A DNA stretch of 64,000 nucleotides, taken from the NCBI GenBank assembly GCA_965220425.1, contig OZ244830.1:1922001-1986000 (forward strand), written 5' to 3'. Every line of letters begins with the position of its first letter. The first letter of the stretch is position 1. Source of the stretch: Azophilus sp965220425 (GTDB taxonomy: Bacteria > Pseudomonadota > Gammaproteobacteria > Pseudomonadales > Azotimanducaceae). Positions 53,268 through 62,279 of this stretch are shown here, piece by piece. Both the position numbers and the translations under genes were made by a program. Below the pieces are notes generated by a model. That model searched no databases and was not told where the DNA came from. It saw nothing but the letters and a program-made list of their open reading frames with translations.

Positions 53268-54943
53268 CCCCAATAATTCGCGAAAAGATAAAGCAAAAGC
53301 CCTTGGACATGCGAAAATGGCGTTGTTAGACAACCAGTTAATGCAGCAAAGGCTTTTGCATGTCACAAGATACCAGCAAACAGAGTGTTTTGTTCGAGGG
53401 CCTGTCGAAAAAGGCAGTAATCGCCAAGTTCGACCAGGATCATGCCAGTTCAGACGGGGGTGCAATCCTGCTCAAGGCCTGCGACGAGCGGCTTCAGTTG
53501 AGTGAGACGTTGGCGGCGTGCTTGTCGGACGACCGCGAGCAGTCGAAGGTCGCCCATTCCCTGCGGGAGTTGTTTCAGCAGCGTCTGTTCGGCATCGCCT
53601 GCGGCTACGCCGATGGCAATGACGCCGCTCGGTTGGCCTGCGATCCGGTGATGAAGTTGCTGACGGGGCGCGATCCGGTCGCCGGCGCGTCATTGGCGTC
53701 GCAGCCGACGCTGTCGCGGTTCGAGAACGCGGTCCGGTCGAGGGACTTGGTGCGCTTGTCCGAAGCGTTGGCGGAGACGGTGATTGCCCGCCACAGACGG
53801 CGCAAGAAGCGGGTTCGGCGGATCACCATCGATTTGGATCCGACGGTCGATCCGACCCATGGCGGCCAGCAGTTGACGTTCTTCAACGGCTTCTACGACA
53901 CCTCGTGTTATCTGCCGTTGGCCGGATTCCTGACCTTCGACGATGAGGGGGAGCAGTACTTGTTCTGCTACGTCCTGCGCCCGGGTAACGCGGCGGCCAA
54001 GCGAGGCTGTATCGGTGTGTTGAAGCGACTGCTGCCCCGGTTGCGGCGGGCGTTTCCCAAGGCCCGGTTGCGGATCCGCTTGGACGGGGGGTTTTCCGGT
54101 CCGGAGTTGTTCGCGTTTTTCGAGGCGAAGCGACTCGACTATGTGGTGGGTATGGCGAAGAACCCGAAGCTGGAGCGTTTGGCCGAACCGCTGATGGCGC
54201 AGGTGCGGTCCGATTTCGAAGCCGGGCACACATCGGCCCGCCGCTATGGCGAGTTCGCCTACCGGGCCGGGAGTTGGCCCCAGGAGCGCCGGGTCATCGT
54301 CAAGGCCGAGGTGACCACCCATTTCGGCCGGCAACCGAAGGACAACCCACGGTTTCTGATCACCAACCTGAAGACGACGCCGAAACACGTCTACGAGCGG
54401 GTGTATTGCGCCCGGGGCGATGCCGAAAATCGTTTGAAGGAACTCAAGCTGGGCCTGGAGATCGACCGCACCAGTTGCACGCGCTTCCTGGCCAACCAGT
54501 TCCGCGTTCTGATGACGGCGGCCGCCTATGTGCTGATGCAGGAACTTCGCCTGAAGGCTCGCTGGACGAGCTGTGCGCGCGCTCAGGTCAGCACCTTGCG
54601 GCTACGCTTGCTGAAGCTGGGCGCCTGGATCGAAACGTCGGTTCGGCGCATCGTCATCCACCTGCCGCTCGGCACGCCGTTCGCCGACGATTGGCGCCGC
54701 ATTGCACGCTCGGTCGGCGCGGTTGTGACCTGATCCGATCAGCCCGCCTGGTTTGCTGTACAGACCCGTCGGTCTGCGGCAGCGCTCGCCTCGAATCCGG
54801 CGATACCGGCAATGAGCACCAAAAATGCCGATTGATCCGCAAGACAACAGCCCGATCGGCTCCCCATTACCGCATTTCCAACGAATATCCTTTCGTACGG
54901 CACCGTTTGAACCTCTACAATCGACGTTCATGAATAGGTGCGG
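53268..54943 (+). mobile_element. IS1380-family element
   Basis: Imperfect inverted ends CCCCAATAATTCGCGAA (53268) and the inverse of CCGCACCTATTCATGAA (to 54943), flanked by CTAG on both sides (53264-53267, 54944-54947). One transposase gene. It has inserted in a phosphoesterase gene after VPG. Confidence 0.8.
53360..54733 (+). CDS. IS1380-family transposase
   Basis: 457 codons. Typical opening (FDQDHASSDGGAILLKACDE), GYADGNDAARLACDPVMKLL, DDE-type motifs ITIDLDPTVDPTHGGQQLTF and IRLDGGFSGPELFAFFEA, then ERVYCARGDAENRLKELKLG (Glu). Intact. Confidence 0.93.
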   Translation: MSQDTSKQSVLFEGLSKKAVIAKFDQDHASSDGGAILLKACDERLQLSETLAACLSDDREQSKVAHSLRELFQQRLFGIACGYADGNDAARLACDPVMKLLTGRDPVAGASLASQPTLSRFENAVRSRDLVRLSEALAETVIARHRRRKKRVRRITIDLDPTVDPTHGGQQLTFFNGFYDTSCYLPLAGFLTFDDEGEQYLFCYVLRPGNAAAKRGCIGVLKRLLPRLRRAFPKARLRIRLDGGFSGPELFAFFEAKRLDYVVGMAKNPKLERLAEPLMAQVRSDFEAGHTSARRYGEFAYRAGSWPQERRVIVKAEVTTHFGRQPKDNPRFLITNLKTTPKHVYERVYCARGDAENRLKELKLGLEIDRTSCTRFLANQFRVLMTAAAYVLMQELRLKARWTSCARAQVSTLRLRLLKLGAWIETSVRRIVIHLPLGTPFADDWRRIARSVGAVVT

Positions 54944-55228
54944 CTAGCGGCCAAAGCCCCCGGGAACGTAGATCACGGGCGAGATGGCGAGCTCCTGCTC
55001 GATGAACTCGCGCGCCATCAGGTCGGTGCCGATATCGCCGGCCAGCACCAGCACATCCCGGTCGCGGACCGGCGCAAAGGCTTCCGGCGCCGGCAGGCGG
55101 CAGCCGCCGTCCCGCTCGACGACTCGTGCCTCACCCGTTTCCGCGTCGCGGCGCATGCTGACGCCAGGGCCGCCCGGGCCGCCCGGGCGGGATTCGAGAT
55201 GTAGGTCTGAGGCGATCTGGATATTCAT
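54944..55228 (-). pseudogene. Calcineurin-like phosphoesterase, 5' fragment (copy 2)
   Basis: ATG at 55228 (MNIQIASDLHLESRPGGPGG), then DRDVLVLAGDIGTDLMAREF, ELAISPVIYVPG. A normal protein continues VPGNHE; here the IS1380 element replaces the rest with GFGR-stop. It is very similar to 41232-41480 and slightly longer. Confidence 0.78.
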
Positions 55229-55285
55229 GGGGGCATTATCGGTCTTGCGCGCGTGGCGGAACAAACGCTGGTTGGCGTGAGCTAG

Positions 55286-57436
55286 CCTGGATTCCCAAAG
55301 AAAGAATGTGATGTGACTTCGCGGGAAGATTCCATGGCGTTGCGCGTGGCTTCGTTGCTTCCCATGTTTTGAATATGTCATTACATAAGTTTACATATGA
55401 ACAATATACCACGACCGTATATTATATTACGGCTCGCGCGATGCATCGGCCCTGTCGCCGTGATCGACACAGGTGCCCGGTCAACTTTCCCTGAAACAGC
55501 CCGGAATCACCGGTTTCACCACCCATTCCAGGCTTCGTCCGCAAGCCCGATGCGCGCCGCAACCCGTGCACACCCAGCTCCTGTTGACAGCCAATCTCGG
55601 ATAACATATTTTGAATATGTGTTCATCGGTTCACTATGATAAGTGACAAACCACGCCGACAGGTTCCTCAAACCACAAGCCACCGCCCAAAGGCGGTACG
55701 AGGCCCTGCGAGCACGCTTCGTCGACGGATGCTCCACCGCCGAGGCCGCCAAGCGCTTCGGATACGCGCCCGGAACCTTGCGCAACATCTGCTCCGAGTT
55801 CATCAACAACGACGATCCCGACTTCTTCATGCCCAAGACCCGGCGCACGGCGGACGACCAGGAACGGGACGCGCCAAGCCCGGCGGAAACACGACGCAAG
55901 CGGATCGTCGCGTTGCGTCAAACGCGCAACCTGTCGATCTACGACATCGCGGACGTCCTCAAGCGGGAAGGCCTGCCGGCCAGCCCGCCTCATATCCAGG
56001 GCGTTCTCAAGGACGCGGGCCTGCCGAGGCTCCCAAGACGCCGCCTCGCCGACCGGACCGGCGCCGTGCAACCCGAACAGGCGCCGGTCGCCGACTGTCG
56101 CGCCCTCGACCTTCGGCCCCGACGCCTGCGCACCGACTTCGGTGGCCTGTTCCTGTTCGCCCACGATCTCGCACGGCTCGATCTCGACGCCATGCTCGAG
56201 GCGGGCGACATGCCGGGCAGCGCGATGATCCCCGCCGGATGTGCCTTCCGCGCGCTGCTCGCGCTCAAGCTGTGGGGCATGGGACGACCCTCACACATCA
56301 TGCCCGAGAGCCTCGACGAGGGGATCGCACTGTTCGCCGGTCTCAACGCCATGCCGAAACGCGCATCGCTGACCGAATATTCCTGCCGCGTCGACCCCCG
56401 CCGCCTTCCCGGGTTGATGGACCGCTGGCACCAGGCCGTCCACAACCTCGACACCACGCCGGGCGGCGGACGGTCCTTCGATCTCGACTTCCATACCATC
56501 CCCTATCACGGCGACGACGCGCTGGTCCAAAAACACTATGTCTCCAAGCGCAGCCGCCGTCAGAAAGGTATCCTCGCCTTCCTCGCGCGCGATGCCGATG
56601 CGCGCATGTTCGCCTGGGCCAACGCCACGCTCTCCAAGGAATCCCAGAACGACGAGATCCTGCGGTTCATCGACGCCTGGCAAGAGCGCACCGGAGTTCT
56701 TCCCGTCGAACTGGTCTTCGACAGCCGGCTGACCCCCTATGCCAATCTCGCCAAACTCGAGGCCATGGGCATTGCCTTTCTCACCCTGCGACGGCGAACG
56801 TCACAGATGGTCGCCCAACTGCTCGCCGCGCCACGTGGCGAGTGGCGCAAGGTCACCCTCGCCAACGTCGGACGCATCTACCGCACACCACGTATCCTCG
56901 ACCGGAAGGTTCGCATCAAGGACTACCCTGGCGAGATCCGCCAGATCGCCATCACCGATCTCGGCCACGAAAAGCCGACCCTGCTGCTCACCAACCAGAT
57001 GACGGCCCCGGCGCGTGACCTGATCGACCGCTACGCACGGCGCATGATCATCGAGAACACCATCGCCGATGCCATCGACTTCTTCCACATGGACGCGCTC
57101 TCGGCCGCCGTCCCCATGAAAATCGATCTCGACGTCCAGCTCACCCTGATGGCCGGCGCCCTCTACCGCATCCTCGGCAAACGCGTTGCCAACCGACTCG
57201 AAACCGCAAAGCCCCGCACCATCTTCCGCAAGCTCGTGCAGGCAAGCGCGACCGTCGACATCAACGACGCGGAGATCGTCGTCAGCCTCGGACGAAGGGC
57301 ACACAACCCGTTGCTCATCGCCGCTGGCTATGCGGAGATCACCGAACCCGTGCCCTGGCTCGACAACCGCGCACTCAGACTCCGTTTCGTCTGAGACAAA
57401 ACGTGTCATTCGCTGTATGGCGGTTGGGAATCCAGG
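55286..57436 (+). mobile_element. DDE-type insertion sequence with CTAG flanks
   Basis: Perfect 13-bp inverted repeats CCTGGATTCCCAA (55286-55298) and its inverse (57424-57436), flanked by CTAG (55282-55285, 57437-57440). It carries one 583-codon transposase. Confidence 0.85.
55643..57394 (+). CDS. Transposase, IS4/IS1634-like DDE with N-terminal helix-turn-helix
   Basis: 583 codons. N-terminal helix-turn-helix (AAKRFGYAPGTLRNICSEFI) and a second DNA-binding segment (LSIYDIADVLKREGLPASPP). DDE-like motifs: FDLDFHTIPYHGDD (D), VELVFDSRLTPYANLAKLEA (D) and YARRMIIENTIADAIDFFHM (E). Close relatives are usually annotated only as 'transposase', so the family is approximate. Confidence 0.82.
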   Translation: MTNHADRFLKPQATAQRRYEALRARFVDGCSTAEAAKRFGYAPGTLRNICSEFINNDDPDFFMPKTRRTADDQERDAPSPAETRRKRIVALRQTRNLSIYDIADVLKREGLPASPPHIQGVLKDAGLPRLPRRRLADRTGAVQPEQAPVADCRALDLRPRRLRTDFGGLFLFAHDLARLDLDAMLEAGDMPGSAMIPAGCAFRALLALKLWGMGRPSHIMPESLDEGIALFAGLNAMPKRASLTEYSCRVDPRRLPGLMDRWHQAVHNLDTTPGGGRSFDLDFHTIPYHGDDALVQKHYVSKRSRRQKGILAFLARDADARMFAWANATLSKESQNDEILRFIDAWQERTGVLPVELVFDSRLTPYANLAKLEAMGIAFLTLRRRTSQMVAQLLAAPRGEWRKVTLANVGRIYRTPRILDRKVRIKDYPGEIRQIAITDLGHEKPTLLLTNQMTAPARDLIDRYARRMIIENTIADAIDFFHMDALSAAVPMKIDLDVQLTLMAGALYRILGKRVANRLETAKPRTIFRKLVQASATVDINDAEIVVSLGRRAHNPLLIAAGYAEITEPVPWLDNRALRLRFV

Positions 57437-57440
57437 CTAG

Positions 57441-58089
57441 GATAGGCTACGCTATATGGCCCAACTCCTGCGCTCAGACCTCGGCGGGGGCTGGACAGGG
57501 GTTTGCCAAGGAGCCGCTGGACTTTGAGGACCCGACCACTTCAGCCTGTGCCGCGGCAGAAGCGGGTGCGGATGCGGGGGAAGAAGGCGTTTGCGGCGTG
57601 ACTGGTGCCCACCAATTCAGCGCGGAGTCACACGTGCCAATCGGTCTGTTTCATTGGCTTCGCCTTGATGCCTGGAACTTCTCATGCGCCCAACCTTTAC
57701 AACGACGTTAAAACGGCAACGAGGAGGAAGAACAGAAAGAGTCCGGTAAGCGCGCCGAACACGAGCAGGCACCCTGTCTGAAAGGGCTTCTCCAATTTCA
57801 TTGGCTACTCCAGTCAGCGTGACTTAGCGTAACGAAGATTATGTTCAACGCCAATATCCCCCCGGGTCGGATACACCTGCCGATCGACGACAAGGCGCGC
57901 TATACGGCATTTGAGGTTTTGTGGCGCTAGTCACCGAGGAGTCGCTCTGATGAGTCACCCGGGCCAACTCACGGTCAAGCGCCACGGATGGATGTCGACG
58001 CTTCTCGGGATCGTTCGGCCGGCGCACGCCCGCGCCGCGAAGGTTGATAGAGACGCTCTGTCGCTGACGTTTACATTTGGATCCGCAAA
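57441..58089. other. Region with one small membrane peptide gene, otherwise no supported gene
   Basis: Apart from the 34-codon minus-strand ORF at 57697-57801, open frames here lack recognisable sequence. It lies between two IS structures and may contain decayed host sequence. Confidence 0.4.
57697..57801 (-). CDS. 34-codon single-pass membrane peptide
   Basis: MKLEKPFQTGCLLVFGALTG followed by LFLFFLLVAVLTSL-stop: a short charged N-terminus and one hydrophobic helix. ATG at 57801 is preceded by GGAG with a six-base spacer. Small membrane proteins of this kind are often toxins or regulators, but no function can be assigned. Confidence 0.5.
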   Translation of the reverse strand: MKLEKPFQTGCLLVFGALTGLFLFFLLVAVLTSL

Positions 58090-58516
58090 GGTGTCAATAG
58101 GCGTTGAAAAATGACCCCCAATCGGCGTCCAAAATTGACCCCCCTCCTGGGGTTGTTTTGCAGGCGCTTGCAGGTGGTTCTTGGATTGAGCGCGCCTTCG
58201 CGTAGCGCTTCGCGTGACGCGAAGCGAAGGCGCGCGGGGGTGGGGTCGGCAAGACCAGTCCGGCGGTTGAGTTGCCCCGCTTCAGGAGCGGTGGGTGAAT
58301 CGCCAGCTCTCGTTGCCGGTCTCGATGATGTCGCAGTGATGGGTGAGACGATCGAGCAAGGCCGTGGTCATCTTCGGATCGCCGAACACGGAGGGCCATT
58401 CCCCAAAGGGGAGGTTCGTCGAGATCGCAATCGAGGTGACCTCATAGAGCTTGCTGACGAGATGAAACAGCAGTTGTCCGCCGGTCTGGGCGAAGGGGAG
58501 GTATCCGAGCTCATCG
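58090..58516 (-). pseudogene. istB: IS21-type relic with istB C-terminal fragment
   Basis: The left part has repeated end motifs (AATCGGCGTCCAAAATTGAC and AATAGGCGTTGAAAAATGAC). The minus frame from 58516 to about 58281 reads DELGYLPFAQTGGQLLFHLV, YEVTSIAISTNLPFGEWPSV, KMTTALLDRLTHHCDIIETG. This is the Walker B and C-terminal part of IstB. It is truncated at 58516 by the IS91-type element. Confidence 0.8.
58191..58236. repeat. Two-tier GC-rich hairpin in the IS21-type relic
   Basis: Outer stem GCGCGCCTTC (58191-58200) with GAAGGCGCGC (58227-58236); inner stem GCTTCGCG (58208-58215) with CGCGAAGC (58219-58226) around a 3-base loop. It lies just past the istB 3' end; probably a terminator or element-protecting hairpin. 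Confidence 0.65.
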
Positions 58517-58850
58517 AGTTATGTTGAGCTCAACATAATGAATAAGGTTCTTATCGGTCGTGCGGAGCATGATCGATAAGATCATTGAGGTGAGCCGCGC
58601 GGTGGTCACCGAAGCGCGCTATGGGGAAAGTAATCGCTGAGTCGGGTCGATCAGGACGCCGGAGCGACGGTCATGCCATGTCGCGAGGCAACTTCGGCAG
58701 CCGACCGCCGGTCCCGGTGGCTTCGGGAGTGTCTGCCGGGAGTCGGATTGTCGGGTGCCACAGCCATTCGCCTGGCGTTGGCAATGGGATGCCCGGAACG
58801 CGTCGGACGACGCATTCGATCGGCGGCGTGTCGGTTGCCAATGACGGTCA

Positions 58851-60062
58851 TCATGGCGGTCGCCATGCCCGCCGTCGCATTGTGGTTAACCCTGGCAGGA
58901 GAACGTGAACTCGCAAGGCCACGCGTCCGCAGTGCCGGCACTGGGTGATGTCGATGCCGGTCAGACGCAGCATCATGGCCTGTGGTGTTTCCGGCTCGCG
59001 CGGTGGTGGCTCGGCCTGACCGATCAAGGCCCGGCACAGGGCGAGCTTCTTGTCGCGGCCGCGATTGGCGAGCAGGCCGTAGTGGCGCAGCCGGGTAAAG
59101 CCGCGCGGCAGGACATGCAGCAGGAAGCGCCGGACAAACTCATCGACATCGAGACGCATGGTCTTGCGCCGATTGCCGTTGGCGTAGTCGCGCCATCGGA
59201 AACGGACGTGCTTGCCATCGAAGTCGACGAGGCGGTGGTTGGCGATGGCGACCTTGTGGGTGTAGCGCCCGAGGTAAGCCAGGACATGGGCGGCGTTTGC
59301 GAACGGCGGCTTGGCGTAGACCACCCAGTCGTGGGAGCGCAGTGCGGTCTTCAGGCAGTCGAAGTCGTTTGCGTCGTCGATGCCGTCGGTGCCGGGCAAG
59401 CGCAGTTCGCCGCTGCGATGGGCCTGGGCGAGGAAGTCCAGGTACTTGCCGCGGAAGACCGACGAGAGGGCCCTGGTGGGGAACAGGAAGCTGTTGCGGG
59501 CCGGCAGCCAGCGTTCCCGGTCGGGGCTCAGCGCGCCGCCGGTGACGATGGCGTGAACATGGATGTGCTGGCCGAGATTCTGTCCCCAGGTGTGCAACAC
59601 CATGGTGACGCCGATTTCCCCGCCGAGCCAGCGGGGATTGCGGCCGAACTCAAGCAGCGTCTGTGAGGCGGCCATGAACAGCAGGCGATAGACGAGCGCG
59701 GGCTGGCGCTGGGCGAGCGGGTTGAGTTCGTGCGGCAGGGTGAACACGATGTGCCAGTAGCCGATGTCGAGGAGCTTGTCGCACTGGCGCTCGACCCAGC
59801 GGGTCTGCGTGAGGGTCTGACACTTGGGGCAGTGGCGGTTGCGGCAGGACGCATACTGAACGGTGGTCGCCCCACAGGCGTCGCACTGCGATGCGAAGCC
59901 GCCGAGGGCGGCCGTGCGGCAACGCACCAGCGCGTTGGCTGCCCGGTGTTGCTGCGGCGAGAGCTGGTGCGTGTCCCGATAGCGGCCGAGCCGCGCGCGC
60001 AGGATATCGGCGACCTCTAGCGCCGGCCGGGTGGCGGGCGCCGAATGGCAGGCGCTGTGCAC
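58851..60062 (-). CDS. IS91-family Y2 rolling-circle transposase
   Basis: 403 codons. Zinc region CDACGATTVQYASCRNRHCP, HUH motif HIHVHAIVTGG, then YLGRYTHKVAIANHRLVDF. C-terminal C..CGRV. It differs in subfamily from the interrupted IS91-type gene at 33.5-37.3 kb. It follows the tyrosine recombinase by three bases. Intact by inspection. Confidence 0.9.
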   Translation of the reverse strand: MHSACHSAPATRPALEVADILRARLGRYRDTHQLSPQQHRAANALVRCRTAALGGFASQCDACGATTVQYASCRNRHCPKCQTLTQTRWVERQCDKLLDIGYWHIVFTLPHELNPLAQRQPALVYRLLFMAASQTLLEFGRNPRWLGGEIGVTMVLHTWGQNLGQHIHVHAIVTGGALSPDRERWLPARNSFLFPTRALSSVFRGKYLDFLAQAHRSGELRLPGTDGIDDANDFDCLKTALRSHDWVVYAKPPFANAAHVLAYLGRYTHKVAIANHRLVDFDGKHVRFRWRDYANGNRRKTMRLDVDEFVRRFLLHVLPRGFTRLRHYGLLANRGRDKKLALCRALIGQAEPPPREPETPQAMMLRLTGIDITQCRHCGRVALRVHVLLPGLTTMRRRAWRPP

Positions 60063-60065
60063 CGC

Positions 60066-60920
60066 TCAGGCGCGGCCGGTGTTCGGAAACTCCAGCAAAT
60101 CCAAGGGAGACGGCGTGGCCCGGATCCTGTCCTGGGCCAGGTGCAGGTAGCGCATGGTGGAGCGAATGGAGCTGTGTCCGAGGCGGCGTTGGATGACGGT
60201 CAGTTCGACGCCGGCCTCAAGCAGGCCGCTGGCATAACCGTGGCGCAACGTATGGATGCCGCCCGCCTTGTCGATGCCGGCCTTTTCCTTGGCGAGGGTG
60301 TAGATGTGCGCGGGACCGTGGCGGCTCATGGGCCGGTCGGCGGGTTGGCCCGGGAACAACCAGTGTGCGGGCCGCTTGCGGCGCCAATAGGCGCGCAGTT
60401 GCGCCAGAAGCCGGGGCGAGAGCGGCACGTAGCGATCCTTGCTGCCCTTGCCCTGTTCGACACGCAGAGCCATGCGCCCGGAATCGATGTCGGAAACCCG
60501 GAGACGACCGAGTTCGCTGGCTCGCAGCCCGGCGGCATAGGCCGTCATGAGCAGGGCTCGGTGCTTGGGGTTGGTGGTGACGGTGAACAGGCGCACCAGT
60601 TCGTCGTGGTTGAGGATTTCGGGCAGCTTGGAAGGCTGCTTGGCCCCGGGCACGTACAAGTGGGGGTCGGGCAGCGCCAGGGTGATGCGATAGAAGAAGC
60701 GCAGACCGTGGCGAATGGTGTTGCAACTCTTCCACGTCAACCCGCGTTTCTCGTGCAGGAAGAGAAGGTAGTCCTGGATTTCCCGGGCCTGGATGTGGTC
60801 CGGGCTGCGTCGATAGTGGCGGGTGAGTCCGGTCATGGCGCTGAGATAGGACTTTCTGGTGTTCTCGGACAGCCCGCGAACGGACATGTCGTCAATCATG
60901 CGTTGGCGAAGAGGGGTCAT
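60066..60920 (-). CDS. IS91-associated tyrosine recombinase
   Basis: ATG at 60920 with AAGGAG seven bases upstream gives 284 codons. Catalytic residues: Arg in AAGLRASELGRLRVSDIDSG, HTLRHGYASGL (HxxR), LGHSS (H) and Tyr in STMRYLHLA. Such integrases recur directly upstream of this type of IS91 transposase and probably resolve or assist its transposition. Confidence 0.9.
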   Translation of the reverse strand: MTPLRQRMIDDMSVRGLSENTRKSYLSAMTGLTRHYRRSPDHIQAREIQDYLLFLHEKRGLTWKSCNTIRHGLRFFYRITLALPDPHLYVPGAKQPSKLPEILNHDELVRLFTVTTNPKHRALLMTAYAAGLRASELGRLRVSDIDSGRMALRVEQGKGSKDRYVPLSPRLLAQLRAYWRRKRPAHWLFPGQPADRPMSRHGPAHIYTLAKEKAGIDKAGGIHTLRHGYASGLLEAGVELTVIQRRLGHSSIRSTMRYLHLAQDRIRATPSPLDLLEFPNTGRA

Positions 60921-61154
60921 AGCAGGTCTCCTTGATGTGTTTACGATGGCGAACACGCCGGCCGGCGTGCGCTTCGACGCTGAGGTAAACGCATGTCAGG
61001 GACCTTGGGAAGGCCCGAAAGGGAGGGGGAGTCAGTCAGTTCGCGGCCAGCAATGCGGACCGGTATCGCTATCCTGCGTTGACGTTGGGAATGAGATCGC
61101 AGCCGGGGGTCGGCACAGCCTCCCGCCGCGGACCGCGGCTCAGTTCAACTCGAT

Positions 61155-61240
61155 TTATGTGAAGCCCCCACTTATGTGAAGTTGGCGGAGCACGGCATCC
61201 ATTTTTCCTGCCGAATCCACAATGCGAACTGCACATAACA
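61155..61240. repeat. TTATGTGAAG repeats at the IS91/recombinase-trio boundary
   Basis: Direct TTATGTGAAG at 61155-61164 and 61172-61181, and inverted CACATAA at 61232-61238. They lie between the IS91-type element and the last recombinase of the trio; candidate end or attachment sequences. Confidence 0.5.
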
Positions 61241-61244
61241 ATGG

Positions 61245-62279
61245 CTACAGTTGTTGCAGCCATCCGGTGATGTCAGCGCCATCGATCTTGAGTCGTCCTC
61301 CCTTGGGTGGCGCGAGCGCCTCGGGGAATACCTGTGAGAGGGCAGCACGCTTCAGGTCGATATCGGCGCGCGCATAGCGCATCGTGGTATTGACGCTCGC
61401 GTGCCCAAGCCACTGGCTTATGGTCGCGAAGTCCACATCGGCTTTGAGCAACTGGATCGCCGTGGTATGCCTCAAGGAGTGGGGATGCAGCCGCTTCTCC
61501 GCGAGCGTCGGCGCCGTCACGGCACCGGCGGCCAGGTGCTTCCGTAGCCGGTAACGTACGCCGAAGCGCGTGAGGGGCTTGCCGCGCTGGTTGCGGAACA
61601 CGATCGATGCGGCCCGGTCCTCGTCGGATGCCGGCAGGTCTCTGTCGATCAGTTCACGGAGCAATTGCGCGGTTTTTGGCCAGATCGGACACAGGCGCAT
61701 TTTGCCGCCCTTGCCGTGCAGGCGAAGTTGCTGCGGCGGGTCGAGGCGCACGTCCCGCACCCTCAGATCAAGGATTTCCTGGACGCGGGCGCCGGTGTTG
61801 AAGAGCAGTGCGAACAAGGTGTAGTCGCGTTGCCCACCGGGTGCGGTGCGGTCGATGCTTTGCAACAGGGCCGCCATTTCCTCGGCTTCGAAGTACTCGA
61901 TGGGCACCTCCTGAGCACCACGCTTGAAGGGGATGCTCAGCACCGCCTGCAACACCGCCAGGTGCTCGGGTTGTTCCGCGGCGAGGAATCGGGCGAAGGT
62001 GTGGAGCGCGGCAAGGCGCGCGTTGCGAGTGGCTATGCCGTTGCCGCGGACGTTCTCGAGATGTTCAAGGAACCGCATTACGCGTCCACGATCGAGATCG
62101 GTTATATCGAGCCGTTCGACGGGGCGCCGGGCATCGGACGACGCAAAGCGCAGGAACAGCACGATGGCGTCGCGATAGCTCTTGATCGTGTGCACGCTCA
62201 AGCCTCGCAGATGCGGCAGATAGTCTTCGAAGAAGCGGCGGACCGCTCGGCCAAGATCGTTGGGTCTACGCTTGCCCAT
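61245..62279 (-). CDS. Tyrosine recombinase, third of trio
   Basis: 344 codons. SAM-like N-terminal domain, then Arg in NTGARVQEILDLRVRDVRLD, HSLRHTTAIQLLKADVDF (HxxR), WLGHASVNTTMRYARAD (H and Tyr). It overlaps the second trio member by 14 bases. Intact. Confidence 0.9.
   Translation of the reverse strand: MGKRRPNDLGRAVRRFFEDYLPHLRGLSVHTIKSYRDAIVLFLRFASSDARRPVERLDITDLDRGRVMRFLEHLENVRGNGIATRNARLAALHTFARFLAAEQPEHLAVLQAVLSIPFKRGAQEVPIEYFEAEEMAALLQSIDRTAPGGQRDYTLFALLFNTGARVQEILDLRVRDVRLDPPQQLRLHGKGGKMRLCPIWPKTAQLLRELIDRDLPASDEDRAASIVFRNQRGKPLTRFGVRYRLRKHLAAGAVTAPTLAEKRLHPHSLRHTTAIQLLKADVDFATISQWLGHASVNTTMRYARADIDLKRAALSQVFPEALAPPKGGRLKIDGADITGWLQQL

Larger units (their letters stand above)
58517..61164 (-). 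mobile_element. IS91-type element with tyrosine recombinase
   Basis: Starts at a 20-bp perfect palindrome TTATGTTGAGCTCAACATAA (58517-58536), where istB is cut. It contains a Y2 transposase and an upstream tyrosine recombinase on the minus strand; 58537-58850 and 60957-61150 hold no genes and are presumably its end regions. The right limit is placed at TTATGTGAAG (61155-61164) and is uncertain. Confidence 0.65.
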
